A DNA stretch of 64,000 nt, taken from Bacillota bacterium (GTDB lineage Bacteria; Bacillota; Clostridia; Acetivibrionales; DSM-1351). Shown here in pieces: positions 43,551-53,250 of the stretch; positions within the stretch are counted from its first letter, which is position 1, and every line of letters starts with the position of its first letter. Location: NCBI GenBank assembly GCA_023441625.1, contig JAEZOA010000043.1:1-64000 (forward strand). The letters run 5' to 3'. A program made the position numbers and the translations under genes. The notes beneath the pieces were generated by a model. The model was given only the letters and a program-made list of their open reading frames with translations. It searched no databases and was not told the DNA's origin.

Positions 43551-43992
43551 TGATGCTTACCACCTTTTGTTCCACGTCAAGCATATTTTTGTGTATTCTT
43601 GTTAAAAAGTCTTTTGCTACAATTTTTTCTTCTTCTGTAAAGCCTTTAAAGCATTCATTTTCAATTTTAACAGCTATTTCATCAGCTATTTTTTTCTTTT
43701 CAATCCCTTTCTCTGTAAGCCTTACCTCCAACGCCCGTTTGTCACCTACTACGGGCATTCTTGTAATAAGTTCTGCCTTTTCCATGCTATTCAAAACACT
43801 TGTTACTGATGCGGGTTCTAAATTGCAATCATTTGCAATTTCCCTTTGTATACACCCATTGTTCTGGGATAAATAATTTAGCATTCTAGGCTGACCCGCA
43901 GTAAGATCCTGCTTCATGAATTCGTATGCAGACCTCCGTCTGTACGTGGCGCTAACCTTTATGAGAAGCAGATTTAGTTCTCTTTTCTCCAA
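43534..43992 (-). CDS. MarR-family regulator of the adjacent ABC exporter
   Basis: 152 residues with a TTG start after GGGGG and nine-base spacing. The MarR winged helix is complete (GQPRMLNYLSQNNGCIQREIANDCNLEPASVTSVLNSMEKAELITRMPVVGDKRALEVRLTEKG), flanked by dimerisation helices. It is first gene of a three-gene operon with the exporter and has a large palindrome over its own promoter, so autorepression relieved by an exported compound is likely. Confidence 0.93.
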   Translation of the reverse strand: MEKRELNLLLIKVSATYRRRSAYEFMKQDLTAGQPRMLNYLSQNNGCIQREIANDCNLEPASVTSVLNSMEKAELITRMPVVGDKRALEVRLTEKGIEKKKIADEIAVKIENECFKGFTEEEKIVAKDFLTRIHKNMLDVEQKVVSINEKII

Positions 43993-44020
43993 TTTTTGAT
44001 ACCCCCAATGCTAAAAAAAA

Positions 44021-44086
44021 TATGTTAGAATTCTAATATTTAGAACTCTAACATATTATAATTGAATTGAGATATAGTTGTCAATC
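44021..44086 (-). promoter_or_regulatory. marR-exporter promoter with overlapping palindromic operator
   Basis: On the minus strand TTGACA (44086-44081) and TATAAT (44062-44057) are 18 bases apart. A 39-bp palindrome AATATGTTAGAATTCTAA...TTAGAACTCTAACATATT (44021-44059) begins inside the -10 and covers the start site, the usual place for a MarR operator. Confidence 0.85.
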
Positions 44087-44188
44087 TTGAATTTGAAATT
44101 GATTCAATATGCTAATACAAACCATTGGGTTGGTAGAGAAACCTCTGTTTTACGTGAACTGATAAGCATCATTGTTTAATCTGCAAAG

Positions 44189-45136
44189 CTATTTTCCCGC
44201 ATAAAACAAAAGATATTTTTCCGAATTTTCCTCCCAATAAACGCCATCATGAGCGCCAGAATTTAAGTGATATTGAGATTTAACTCCTTTATCCTGCAAA
44301 ATTTTATATAACCTATCACAACCTATATAAAATTTATAGCTATCGTTATCGCCACAATCTAAATATATATTTAATTCTTTAAGATCCTTATTTTGAGCAA
44401 TAAATAACGGATCTCTTTCATTTTGTAAGCCTTCATTAGGATAGAGCCATGCATAAATACTATCTGGAACTTCCTTCACAAAAAGTGCAGGACTATGACC
44501 TCCAACTTTACTAAACATATCTGAGTGAGAAAATGCTAAATGTAACGCTACACATCCTCCCATTGATAATCCACCAATATAGCGTCCATCTTTTGAAGTT
44601 ATAGTACTATAATTTGAATCAATAAATGAAACAACCTCTTTATATATGAAATCTTCATACATGCCCTCATATAAACTTACCTTTGGATCGCTACCCAATC
44701 TTCTAGTTGTTTGAGATGTGTTTAATCCATAACTATTATCAATTTGCGGTGTAACTATAATCAACGGTTTAATTTTATTACTATCTATTAACTCATCAGC
44801 TTTTTTATCTAACTTAAGGTCTGGCATCCAAGTATCTTCATTTCCAGTATAACCATGTATCATATATAGAACTGGATACTTATTGTTGCTACTATACCCT
44901 TTAGGTAAATATATATTTAATTTCATATCCTGTTTTAGAATCTTACTGCTTAATGTCACTTTTTTTATAGATGTTTTAGCAAGTTTTGTTTCTGGACTGT
45001 CTGAAATTGTAGTATTCGTCACTTCAGTACTTCCTTTGTCAGAGGCTGTGGTCGTTGAAGCATTGCTACAACCACACAAGGCAGTAATAATTATTGCTAT
45101 CATAGTAAGAATAGTGATACTTTTTGTAAACTTCAT
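44189..45136 (-). CDS. Alpha/beta-hydrolase esterase lipoprotein (esterase D/feruloyl esterase type)
   Basis: 315 residues from ATG 45136; the longer ORF to 45151 is the GGGGGAC ribosome site. The lipobox ALCGC gives a lipid-anchored extracellular protein. The hydrolase domain shows KLNIYLPKGYSSNNKYPVLYMIHGYTGNEDTW (oxyanion region), nucleophile Ser in YIGGLSMGGCVALHLA, an acid in DCGDNDSY and His in NSGAHDGVYWEE. Similar domains release ferulic or acetyl groups from xylan, or hydrolyse other esters; the substrate is not certain. Monocistronic. Confidence 0.87.
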   Translation of the reverse strand: MKFTKSITILTMIAIIITALCGCSNASTTTASDKGSTEVTNTTISDSPETKLAKTSIKKVTLSSKILKQDMKLNIYLPKGYSSNNKYPVLYMIHGYTGNEDTWMPDLKLDKKADELIDSNKIKPLIIVTPQIDNSYGLNTSQTTRRLGSDPKVSLYEGMYEDFIYKEVVSFIDSNYSTITSKDGRYIGGLSMGGCVALHLAFSHSDMFSKVGGHSPALFVKEVPDSIYAWLYPNEGLQNERDPLFIAQNKDLKELNIYLDCGDNDSYKFYIGCDRLYKILQDKGVKSQYHLNSGAHDGVYWEENSEKYLLFYAGK

Positions 45137-45258
45137 TAAATTGTCCCCCAAAAATTATTTGTGCCTCTTTAGTATAAGTTTATTGTAATATTTGTAAAAA
45201 TATGTGTCAAGCTAAGCTCTATGTGGTAAACCTCTCCTTACTATGTAAAAAGTTAAAC

Positions 45259-45300
45259 AGAAAACCCATAGGTACTGATTTAGCCGAACCCATGGGTTTC
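45259..45300 (-). terminator. Terminator of the sleB-ypeB operon
   Basis: On the minus strand AAACCCATGGGT pairs with ACCTATGGGTTTT (one wobble) around a 14-base loop and runs into TTTTCTGTTT. It may also work on the other strand. Confidence 0.75.
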
Positions 45301-45389
45301 TCTAGTATGCCAATATATAATCAATAAATAGCTTTATAATTTCATTTTTCAAGACATCCCTTAACTAGGAAATCTATGCCTCAAAGTAT

Positions 45390-46808
45390 CTACATCGACA
45401 ACGTACCATTCTCTGTAGTAAGGAGCATGAGAACATCTTGCTCCTCTCCTGTAGTTGCATTGATATATACTATAAAATCTCTGCCTTCTGAGTTACCCTT
45501 AAATTCATAACAGTAAATTTCTGTTTTGAAATCAGTTGGTATAATGGCTCTCCCCTCACTAGCTATATTAATTCTTTTGCTAATCTTTTTACGAGCCTCT
45601 GCCATTGTCAATTTAGTAGCTGGTATTTTTCTTTCTTTATGGTTATACAGATATCCTTTAGATTCTATTCCGACTATTTCACCGTTATCCAGTGCTATCT
45701 TTACCTTCACTAAATCAGGGTATACAACTACACCATCCTGAGTATAGGCGTAACAGATAACTGCCGTACCATCTACCTTTTGATAATATGTGTCCTTCAT
45801 ATTTTTAAAGCCATTCTTAGCCAAAAAGTCTGATGCAGTTTTTTTTGCCTCATCCATATTTAACTTATCTTTTCCAAAATCTCTACTTCGGAGCATCCAA
45901 TATACCTGCCCACCTTGCTGGGTTACATCAATTTCAGCAGTATCTTTGTCGGTTGAATTTTTAAATATCACCTGAAAGCGATAGGTCTTTATACTCCCTG
46001 CATCATTAGAATCCAGTTTCTTAACATCCTGTACCCTATCTTCTCCCATAAATTTTTTTGCGATTTCCTTTGCCTCATCAGCACTCACCTTTTTGTCCTT
46101 TAATCCCACAGGCTCTGATTTTAACATATGATCAGAATAAGGACCATCATATACAAGGGATGGGTATTCTTGAAAATTTTTATCAATGTTTTCAAATTGA
46201 CTAGACTGAGGATCATTTGTTTTTGCAACACTAACAGTTTTAGATGCTTTAGTTGATGTATCTCCCCAGTTCATTTTTCCTGAATTTATCTGATTCTCAA
46301 TTCCATGTAAATTTTTTTGCAACGACACGGCATAACCATGTAACTGTTTAATGCTTTCATATTCCTTATCACTAAGAGCTGTTCCTTTTAAGGCTTTAGC
46401 GTTTAAAGCATATGCCATGTCTCCTACCTGAGTCAAATAGTTTGAAGTTTTTGAAAGCACAGGTGGTGATATAGGTAGCTGCCCCATATTTGTTTGTGCC
46501 AAATTTGCCTGTCTCCAGATTTCTTCCAGAATTGTAGAAGTACTTTGGGGAGTAGATGTTACTAAGGACTTTGCCAATAATACTTCTACATTGTCTACAT
46601 AGTCCGACAAATCTACAAAGGCTCTGTTATACTGATTATTCATTTGAATCTGAAGAGCAGTCAGCTGCTTATTCTGATTATATCCCCACCATCCTACTCC
46701 AACTAATGCTATAATTGCAATTGTAGCAATAGGAATTGACCATGAGCCTCTTCTTCTATTACTCACACCACCATGGTTATTTATATTTTTATATTCGTTT
46801 TCCTCCAA
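45390..46808 (-). CDS. ypeB: Germination protein YpeB
   Basis: 472 residues with a TTG start eight bases after GGAGG. A short cytosolic part and a single membrane helix (about 21-43, SWSIPIATIAIIALVGVGWWGY) lead into a helical domain and three PepSY repeats (starts KVSADEAKEIAKKFMG, LNMDEAKKTASDFLAKNGF and LTMAEARKKISKRI). In spores it stabilises and localises the cortex-lytic enzyme SleB. It lies 17 bp downstream of sleB, the standard operon, expressed in the forespore in relatives. Slightly longer than the roughly 450-residue Bacillus protein. Confidence 0.95.
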   Translation of the reverse strand: MEENEYKNINNHGGVSNRRRGSWSIPIATIAIIALVGVGWWGYNQNKQLTALQIQMNNQYNRAFVDLSDYVDNVEVLLAKSLVTSTPQSTSTILEEIWRQANLAQTNMGQLPISPPVLSKTSNYLTQVGDMAYALNAKALKGTALSDKEYESIKQLHGYAVSLQKNLHGIENQINSGKMNWGDTSTKASKTVSVAKTNDPQSSQFENIDKNFQEYPSLVYDGPYSDHMLKSEPVGLKDKKVSADEAKEIAKKFMGEDRVQDVKKLDSNDAGSIKTYRFQVIFKNSTDKDTAEIDVTQQGGQVYWMLRSRDFGKDKLNMDEAKKTASDFLAKNGFKNMKDTYYQKVDGTAVICYAYTQDGVVVYPDLVKVKIALDNGEIVGIESKGYLYNHKERKIPATKLTMAEARKKISKRINIASEGRAIIPTDFKTEIYCYEFKGNSEGRDFIVYINATTGEEQDVLMLLTTENGTLSM

Positions 46809-46825
46809 TTAACTCACCTCCATTT

Positions 46826-47521
46826 TTATATTCCAAACCAGTGTTTTCCAATCTTTAGATGAACCTTTCTTGACCATATCCATTTACTTGTAGCTGTTGC
46901 TGGATTCCAATAATATAAACAGCCTTCCGTTGGATCCCATCCAGCAAGTGCATCACGTGCTGCCTTTACAACTGTTGACTTAGCACTAATGGGTACATCG
47001 ATTTGTCCATCTGTTACAGCAGTAAAAGCCCCTGGTTGATATATAACACCTGCTAAAGTCTTAGGAAACTTTGAATTTTTAACTCTATTTAAAATCACCG
47101 CTCCTACTGCCACCTGCCCTTCAAATGGCTCGCCCCTCGCTTCACCATTAATTACTCTGGCAAGTAATTGCTCATCTGAAACATTACTTGACGCAGCATA
47201 TGCTGTTCCAGTTTCAACGATATGTCCTAACCCCATGGTTAAGAGAGTATTTTCATCAGCAATTCCATTTGCATTTAGTCCATATTGCCTCTGGTATCTA
47301 AGTACTGATGCAAACGTATCGGTACCAAATATTCCATTAATATTACCCTTATAATACCCCCAATTTTTTAATTCCTGCTGCATATCTTTTACTTCTTGTC
47401 CTTCATCTCCCATTTTGAGAGAAGATGCTGAACTAACAAAATACATATCATTCTGCCCCATAAATGTTACACTGAAAATTATAATCAAACAAAAAGCTAC
47501 TATTTTAATACACCTTTTCAA
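46826..47521 (-). CDS. sleB: Spore cortex-lytic enzyme SleB
   Basis: 231 residues with a TTG start seven bases after GGAGG. A signal peptide (about 1-30) precedes a peptidoglycan-binding domain (MGDEGQEVKDMQQELKNWGYYKGNINGIFGTDTFASVLRYQRQYGLNANGIADENTL) and a Hydrolase_2 lytic transglycosylase domain (LLARVINGEARGEPFEGQVAVGAVILNRVKNSKFPKTLAGVIYQPGAFTAV) with the catalytic Glu in NGEARGEP. It degrades spore cortex peptidoglycan at germination. First gene of sleB-ypeB; I could not identify a convincing SigG promoter. Confidence 0.96.
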   Translation of the reverse strand: MKRCIKIVAFCLIIIFSVTFMGQNDMYFVSSASSLKMGDEGQEVKDMQQELKNWGYYKGNINGIFGTDTFASVLRYQRQYGLNANGIADENTLLTMGLGHIVETGTAYAASSNVSDEQLLARVINGEARGEPFEGQVAVGAVILNRVKNSKFPKTLAGVIYQPGAFTAVTDGQIDVPISAKSTVVKAARDALAGWDPTEGCLYYWNPATATSKWIWSRKVHLKIGKHWFGI

Positions 47522-47731
47522 TCTTTTACCTCCTTCCGAATCTACTAATATTTTTGCAATGTTATTTTTAGTCTAAATGTGTAAAAATATTCGTTCTCTA
47601 AATTTTTATGTTAGTTTAGTTATTATTTCTATATAACTACTTTATTTATACAGTTTGCGTATTAATTAGTGTAATAATGTTAAAAATTTATATTAATTAG
47701 AGGAATTAACTTTGGTAAAGTGGAGATTACT

Positions 47732-48844
47732 ATGAAGGTTTTAGTACTGTATGTATCTATTGGTGCCGGACATATGAAGGCTGCGCATGCACTAAAAGAA
47801 TCAATTGAAAAGAAGTTTAATGATTGGACAGTTGATGTATTAGACACTTTAAAATATATAAATCCCATTATTGATAAAGTAGTAGTTAGCAGCTATCTAA
47901 GCAGTCTAAAAAAGAGCCCTCGGCTTTATAAAATGCTTTATACTGCCTCAGGTACAGGTACGGGCATTTATGATATAAGTAAGGTTTTAAATAGTCTGTT
48001 AGCTCATCGACTAAAGGGCATAATTAATGATTATGAGCCATCAGTAATTGTATGTACTCATCCTTTTCCAATGCAAATGATATCCTCCCTAAAGGAAAAA
48101 AATTGTATAAGTATACCATCAGTAGCTATATTGACAGATTATGTAGTTCATTCACTATGGCTGGACAATGGAATGGATGCTTTTATTGTTGCAAATGAAA
48201 TAATGAAAGTGGAAATGATTAATCGTGGAATCCCTAGTAATATAATATTCCCCTATGGGATCCCTGTATCACCAAAATTCCTTACCAAAGTAGATAAAAC
48301 AACCCTGCTGAGTGAGTTGGGCTTGAATAATAAATTTACAGTTTTAGTTATGGGAGGTGGAATGGGTTTTGGCAATATAGATAAAACCATAACATCGCTT
48401 CTTGATTGTGAAATAGACTTACAAATAATTGCGGTCACTGGTACAAATAAAAAACTAAAGTCTCAGCTAGAGGAGTCTGCAAATAAATTTAGCAAGAAAT
48501 TATTAATATTGAGCTATACTGATAGAATTAATGAATTCATGGATATTTCAGACCTATTAATAACAAAGCCAGGAGGAATGACAGTATCGGAAGCCCTTGT
48601 AAAGGGCTTACCCATTTTTATAATTTCACCCATACCAGGACAGGAAGAGGGTAATGCCAGCTTTCTAATTGGAAATGGGGCAGCAAATATAATAGATAAT
48701 TCAAGTCAGCTTGTTCAGGTACTATCTGAAATTACAAACAACCCCTCAACCCTAAGTACAATGAGCCAAAACTCAAAATTTTTAGGGAAACCAAACTCAG
48801 CAGACGACATAGCAGAATTACTAGACAAGCTAGTCTCCAACTAA
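47732..48844 (+). CDS. Glycolipid glycosyltransferase (MGDG synthase/UgtP-like)
   Basis: 370 residues from ATG 47732; an in-frame GTG at 47720 is the GTGGAG ribosome site. The GT28/MurG-like fold has the N-terminal MKVLVLYVSIGAGHMKAAHAL motif for the diacylglycerol acceptor, VCTHPFPMQM, the inter-domain FTVLVMGGGMGFGNI and the nucleotide-sugar site LLITKPGGMTVSEALVKGLPIFIISPIPGQEEGNA. It adds glucose or galactose to diacylglycerol at the membrane. No signal peptide. Its stop overlaps the convergent lipoprotein gene by four bases. Confidence 0.92.
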   Translation: MKVLVLYVSIGAGHMKAAHALKESIEKKFNDWTVDVLDTLKYINPIIDKVVVSSYLSSLKKSPRLYKMLYTASGTGTGIYDISKVLNSLLAHRLKGIINDYEPSVIVCTHPFPMQMISSLKEKNCISIPSVAILTDYVVHSLWLDNGMDAFIVANEIMKVEMINRGIPSNIIFPYGIPVSPKFLTKVDKTTLLSELGLNNKFTVLVMGGGMGFGNIDKTITSLLDCEIDLQIIAVTGTNKKLKSQLEESANKFSKKLLILSYTDRINEFMDISDLLITKPGGMTVSEALVKGLPIFIISPIPGQEEGNASFLIGNGAANIIDNSSQLVQVLSEITNNPSTLSTMSQNSKFLGKPNSADDIAELLDKLVSN

Positions 48845-49773
48845 AATATCCGCCGAATATCACACACTCTATCCTTAAAATAGCTATCCTCTAATGATTC
48901 TGTAATTACTCCCTTTGATGTACTTGAGTGTACAAATTTATTATCACCAACATATACCCCCACATCATAAACATCTTCTTTTAAGCTATCTGTGCTAAAA
49001 AAAATCAAGTCACCCATCTGTATGTTTTTCTCTTCATGGATAGCTGTTCCAATATTTCTCATTTGACTAAGATTTCTTGGAACATCAATTCCATTGATTT
49101 TACTGCTGATGTATACAAGTCCAGCGGAATCTATTCCCCATCTGCTCATTCCACCCATAATAAATATTGTTCCATCGAATTTCTTTATTGTCTGAACAAA
49201 ATCATTGCCGGTTGTTTTTGGTATAATATTGTTACTTATTGGTATTGCAATTACTCCACCTTCATCTATCCAGCCTGTTTTATTTTCAGGCATCAAAATA
49301 TTGTAGCCTGTTTTTGTCTTACCATATGAATACAGTTCGGTTCCCAACACTATTTTCTTGTATTTCACCTTATTATTGGATCCGGAATATACATCTGTAA
49401 TTTTTGCAGTTACAATTATTTTATTATTAATAGAACCATCTGTAACACCTTCAGTATTCCTGCTTACGTACTTACTTTTTACCCAACCTGAAAAGCCATC
49501 TAATAGCACTATATTCATCCATGAGTTTTCTTCTTTTGAGATCTTTACCACTTGGTTAAAAAGCACTTGAGTGGTTCTTGTGCTGAGAATATCCGGCTCA
49601 TCATACACGTCTACTACAGACTCTGTTATCACTGCAGCATTTTCAGGAGTTATCCTGCTTAGGAGTTGTTCATTTGAAGTAACAGGAATATCCCTTTTCC
49701 CACAGCCACCTAAAATAAAAACAAATGCCATTATTAGAGCTACTGCTCTCGTAATTAAATGTCTCTTTTTCAT
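48841..49773 (-). CDS. SH3/NlpC-P60-like lipoprotein with replaced catalytic residues
   Basis: 310 residues. Lipobox FILGGC (Cys about 24), two SH3-like domains (about 50-105 and 115-175; VVDVYDEP, SWMNIVLLDGFSGWVKSKYV; AKITDVYSG, YNILMPENKTGWIDEG), then an NlpC/P60 domain (about 190-310). The usual GIDCSG nucleophile motif reads GIDSAG (Ser216), and the usual HVGIY His reads DVGVY (Asp270, codon GAT). The third polar His (VHSS, His282) is kept with the family's spacing. Two of three catalytic positions are lost, so peptidoglycan cleavage is unlikely; wall binding or regulation is more probable. It is downstream of yhaN. Confidence 0.88.
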   Translation of the reverse strand: MKKRHLITRAVALIMAFVFILGGCGKRDIPVTSNEQLLSRITPENAAVITESVVDVYDEPDILSTRTTQVLFNQVVKISKEENSWMNIVLLDGFSGWVKSKYVSRNTEGVTDGSINNKIIVTAKITDVYSGSNNKVKYKKIVLGTELYSYGKTKTGYNILMPENKTGWIDEGGVIAIPISNNIIPKTTGNDFVQTIKKFDGTIFIMGGMSRWGIDSAGLVYISSKINGIDVPRNLSQMRNIGTAIHEEKNIQMGDLIFFSTDSLKEDVYDVGVYVGDNKFVHSSTSKGVITESLEDSYFKDRVCDIRRIF

Positions 49774-49827
49774 ACCTTCCTCTATCTCATATACCTTAAT
49801 ATGTTATAATATATTTCTAAATTTGAC

Positions 49828-51957
49828 TTATGTCAATGAACAGATTTTACAAGGGTATTGACTACTAATTAAATCAACCTCTCTCTTCTTGCAGGTAAAA
49901 ATTATAACTTGCTGTTTTTTGCTGATATTATAAATATAGCTAAGGGCATTTTCTGTTCTTTCATCATCATATTGTGCAAAGGGTTCATCCATAATAAATG
50001 GAAGACCTTCATTAATTCTTAGTACTGTCTCGGAAATTGCCATCCTAAGTGCCAGATACAGTTGGTCTATTGTACCATTACTTAGTACAGACACAGGAAT
50101 AACCATTTGGGTTTGAGGCTCACTTATCATTATGCTTAAATTATCTCCAGCCCTTATATCATTGTATTTCTGCGCTGTTAATCCTTTAAATGTATCTTTG
50201 AATACTTTATTCATAACTGGAATGTACTTTTTCTGCACAGCATTTGTTGCCTCTTCAAGAGTTTGTATTGCAATACTTAAAGCCTCTCCTCTTTGTTCAA
50301 GGCTCTCCTTTTGCTGTGTTAAACTTACAATTTCATCGTCAATTGATTCATCTCTTTTAATATTCTCACTATTTTTAATATCAGCTTCTACTGTGGCATT
50401 TTCAAGTTTCTTTTGCTGAAGCTCTGAGGTCAAGTACTCTTTTATTTCAGTAATTTTTATACATTGACTCTCACTTATACTCTCTAATACACTATCATAT
50501 AGTTCCTTCTCAGTTTGGTTTAAATCCTGCCCAGTTGATTCCCTTAGTGCAAAAATCAATTCAGACACTCTATCTATATCCTTCTCTAAAGCGACTACAT
50601 CTTCCTGTTTAAAATTATTATGATTTTGCAACCTTTTAACCAGCTGTTCATATTGATTTTTTTCGTTAGTAAATCTCTCATTCAAGCTAACCCTTTGCTG
50701 ATTGAGTATTTGTTCAATTCTTTTTAAATTATCAAGCTCATTTCTGACATTTTTACTTTGCTCAATATACGTGCTTAGCTCATCTTCTAAAACTTCTAAC
50801 GTTTTACTACTTCTTAACCAAAGAATAACAAAAATTATTATTGCGATCACAGGGATAGCCGTAATCCATATCTCCAAAACATTAAAAACTAAGGCCCCAC
50901 TACCAATTCCTAATAAAGCTATAAGGGCTATAATACTGGAAATATTCCAAGCCTTCATCCGTGCCCTTTGCTTCTGAAGCTTATCTTGTATAACATGATA
51001 GTTCTTTGTATGCAAATTTATAGTCTCTGCCCCAGCAGCTTCTTGCTTACAGTCTAAAATAGCCAATTGCTTAGAATTATTATCTATATTCTGCTCTAGT
51101 AGTTCCTTATCCTTTGACAAAGTATTTATATCTTTTTTCGCTTGCTTAATTCTCTCATTTAAAAAATCTATTTCATCTTGCTTTTCATTTTGAAGCTTTA
51201 TCTTCCTCTTAAGTCCGCACAACTCTAATAGGCTTGCAAAAAGTTTCTCTTTTACTGCAAGCTTGCTTATCTGTATTGCTAGTTCTTTTTGCTTTTCTCT
51301 TGACTCAATAAGGCTTTTATTTTCTTCCTGCATTTTAGTTTTAAGTAGACTTAATTCTCCAAGTCTTTTATTAATAAGGTCGAGGGGTCTAGTATAGCTT
51401 CTGTCCGTTCCAACCTGCTGCTTTAAAGCCTCCTTCAAAGCTGCATTTGCATTTTTAAAGGAAATATCCTCCCACCCGCTTTGTCTAATATTTGATATTC
51501 TATCTAACAAATCCTTTGATGCAGAATTATCTATTCTTGTTCCCATCTGTTTTATATAAACAGTTCTTTCAAAAAGGCTTTCATTGAGTCCCAGCAGCCT
51601 ATCTGCAATACCATCTTCACCTTTTATATTTACAAAATCACCTGTAATATCATTGAAAGCTCCATCAAAAAGCTTAACAATGCCATTTTCAAAATCCCGA
51701 TCTATTCTATATTCTCTGCCATTATCAAGTTCAAAGTTAAGATATCCTCCAAAGGGTGCCTTATTCCATGGTTTATACTGTTTTGTTTCAGATGCCCTTC
51801 CACCCTTCAAACCATATAGCATGGCCTTGATAAACGCCATAAGAGTTGATTTTCCACTCTCATTATGCCCATATATCACATTCAAGCCATTTGAAAGAGT
51901 TTCATCAAAAGTTTCAATTTTTCCAAATCCCCTCACATAGAGCCTATTAATTTTCAA
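49828..51957 (-). CDS. yhaN: YhaN/SbcE-type SMC-like ATPase
   Basis: About 709 residues from the TTG at 51957, five bases after GGAGG; an ATG at 51969 overlaps that site. Walker A YGHNESGKST, long coiled coils, and at about 340-385 two adjacent hydrophobic helices (ISSIIALIALLGIGSGALVFNVLEIWITAIPVIAIIIFVILWL) that insert it in the membrane, as in Bacillus YhaN. The C-terminal half has the D-loop/Walker B PFIMDEPFAQYDDER. The Bacillus relative (SbcE) is linked to double-strand-break repair. It pairs with the YhaO-like nuclease 65 bp upstream. Confidence 0.92.
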   Translation of the reverse strand: MKINRLYVRGFGKIETFDETLSNGLNVIYGHNESGKSTLMAFIKAMLYGLKGGRASETKQYKPWNKAPFGGYLNFELDNGREYRIDRDFENGIVKLFDGAFNDITGDFVNIKGEDGIADRLLGLNESLFERTVYIKQMGTRIDNSASKDLLDRISNIRQSGWEDISFKNANAALKEALKQQVGTDRSYTRPLDLINKRLGELSLLKTKMQEENKSLIESREKQKELAIQISKLAVKEKLFASLLELCGLKRKIKLQNEKQDEIDFLNERIKQAKKDINTLSKDKELLEQNIDNNSKQLAILDCKQEAAGAETINLHTKNYHVIQDKLQKQRARMKAWNISSIIALIALLGIGSGALVFNVLEIWITAIPVIAIIIFVILWLRSSKTLEVLEDELSTYIEQSKNVRNELDNLKRIEQILNQQRVSLNERFTNEKNQYEQLVKRLQNHNNFKQEDVVALEKDIDRVSELIFALRESTGQDLNQTEKELYDSVLESISESQCIKITEIKEYLTSELQQKKLENATVEADIKNSENIKRDESIDDEIVSLTQQKESLEQRGEALSIAIQTLEEATNAVQKKYIPVMNKVFKDTFKGLTAQKYNDIRAGDNLSIMISEPQTQMVIPVSVLSNGTIDQLYLALRMAISETVLRINEGLPFIMDEPFAQYDDERTENALSYIYNISKKQQVIIFTCKKREVDLISSQYPCKICSLT

Positions 51958-52022
51958 TTTAACCTCCATTATATGTAGAAACTACAAAGTTACGAAAATT
52001 CTAGCCTTCTCCAATAGTTATT

Positions 52023-53156
52023 CTAATCCACACTCCCGTTTTCTAAAGCCTGAAGTCCATATTGCATAGCCATAAATAATGTCTCTCTTTGCTTATCTGA
52101 ACTTTCAGAATCTATCATATCCATAATTCTACGGACAAATTCACCCCTGACCCCAGGGTCTTCCAGATACTCATCATAATTAAACTCAATTGATGTATGG
52201 TTTTTTATTTTTATAAAGAAGCAACTCTTATTAAATGCATCTAATATATTTTTAACTTCTAGATTATATTCCTTTGGAATGAACCCCTTTAATGTAATAC
52301 TATATAAATCTGTAGACAATAGCTTTATTTGTCCATTTATTCTGTTAATAACCTCTTTATCGCTATTACAATCATTTATATTTACATCCAGCTTATGATA
52401 ATGTCTTGTAGCAGAAGTGACATATTCAACTTCAACACCTTTTTTATTATCATTTAATTGAATTAATCGGCCTTGAATAAAGCCATGAATACCCTCTTCA
52501 TCAAACCCAAGAGGTTCGGGACTTCCAGGATTAATCATTACTGTACTCTCTGACTGAAGCCTCAAGTAGCAATGCATATGTCCTAAAGCAACATAATCCA
52601 TGCCCAAGCTAAAAATCTCTTTTGATGTAATGGGGTTGTAGTTATCTTCTTCAAAGGGCATATCTACAGTTCCGTGAAAGAGCAATATGTTAAAACACTG
52701 ACTGGAAATATTTTTATTGAGAATAATGGAATAATCTCTGGAAACCTCTCCTTTTACTCCCATATTATAAATACAGGTATTATATTTTTCTAAATATAAT
52801 ACCTGCTCAGAATCCTTAAGAATATGTACATTAGTACTCCATTGAGTCTTTTTATAGTAAGAGTTTTCTTTTAATGGGTCATGATTTCCTGAACAAATAA
52901 TAATTTCTGTTTTGTACAGCTCTGAAAATAGGTTCTTAGCAGTCAATATCGTCGAACCCTTAACCCCATTATCTTCAAAGAAATCTCCGCTTATGATTAA
53001 TAAATCCACATTCTGAGTCAGAACCTTTTCAACTATTCTTCTAAGACAATTTTCAAGCTCATTTCTTCTGATATCAGCCTTTTGTACATCCCCAAGCGAT
53101 GAAAAAGGAGCATCAAGATGTAAATCAGCCATATGTATAAATGATACCTGTTTCAC
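52023..53156 (-). CDS. yhaO: YhaO-type metallophosphoesterase (Mre11-like)
   Basis: 377 residues from the GTG at 53156 (GGGAGG six bases upstream; the ORF runs to 53210). Metal motifs are in order: HMADLHLDAPF, LIISGDFFED, CSGNHDP, FHGTVDM and ALGHMHCYL. This is the DNA-repair exonuclease branch that accompanies YhaN, a second Mre11/Rad50-like pair besides sbcCD in this window. It is probably co-transcribed with yhaN. Confidence 0.92.
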   Translation of the reverse strand: MKQVSFIHMADLHLDAPFSSLGDVQKADIRRNELENCLRRIVEKVLTQNVDLLIISGDFFEDNGVKGSTILTAKNLFSELYKTEIIICSGNHDPLKENSYYKKTQWSTNVHILKDSEQVLYLEKYNTCIYNMGVKGEVSRDYSIILNKNISSQCFNILLFHGTVDMPFEEDNYNPITSKEIFSLGMDYVALGHMHCYLRLQSESTVMINPGSPEPLGFDEEGIHGFIQGRLIQLNDNKKGVEVEYVTSATRHYHKLDVNINDCNSDKEVINRINGQIKLLSTDLYSITLKGFIPKEYNLEVKNILDAFNKSCFFIKIKNHTSIEFNYDEYLEDPGVRGEFVRRIMDMIDSESSDKQRETLFMAMQYGLQALENGSVD

Positions 53157-53250
53157 ATAGAACCTCCCTATCATTAAAATCATCCCAAAAATCAAGGAAA
53201 AACTTTTCATTATAAATATTTCTTATTAAACTAACTCGTAATTATTAGTA

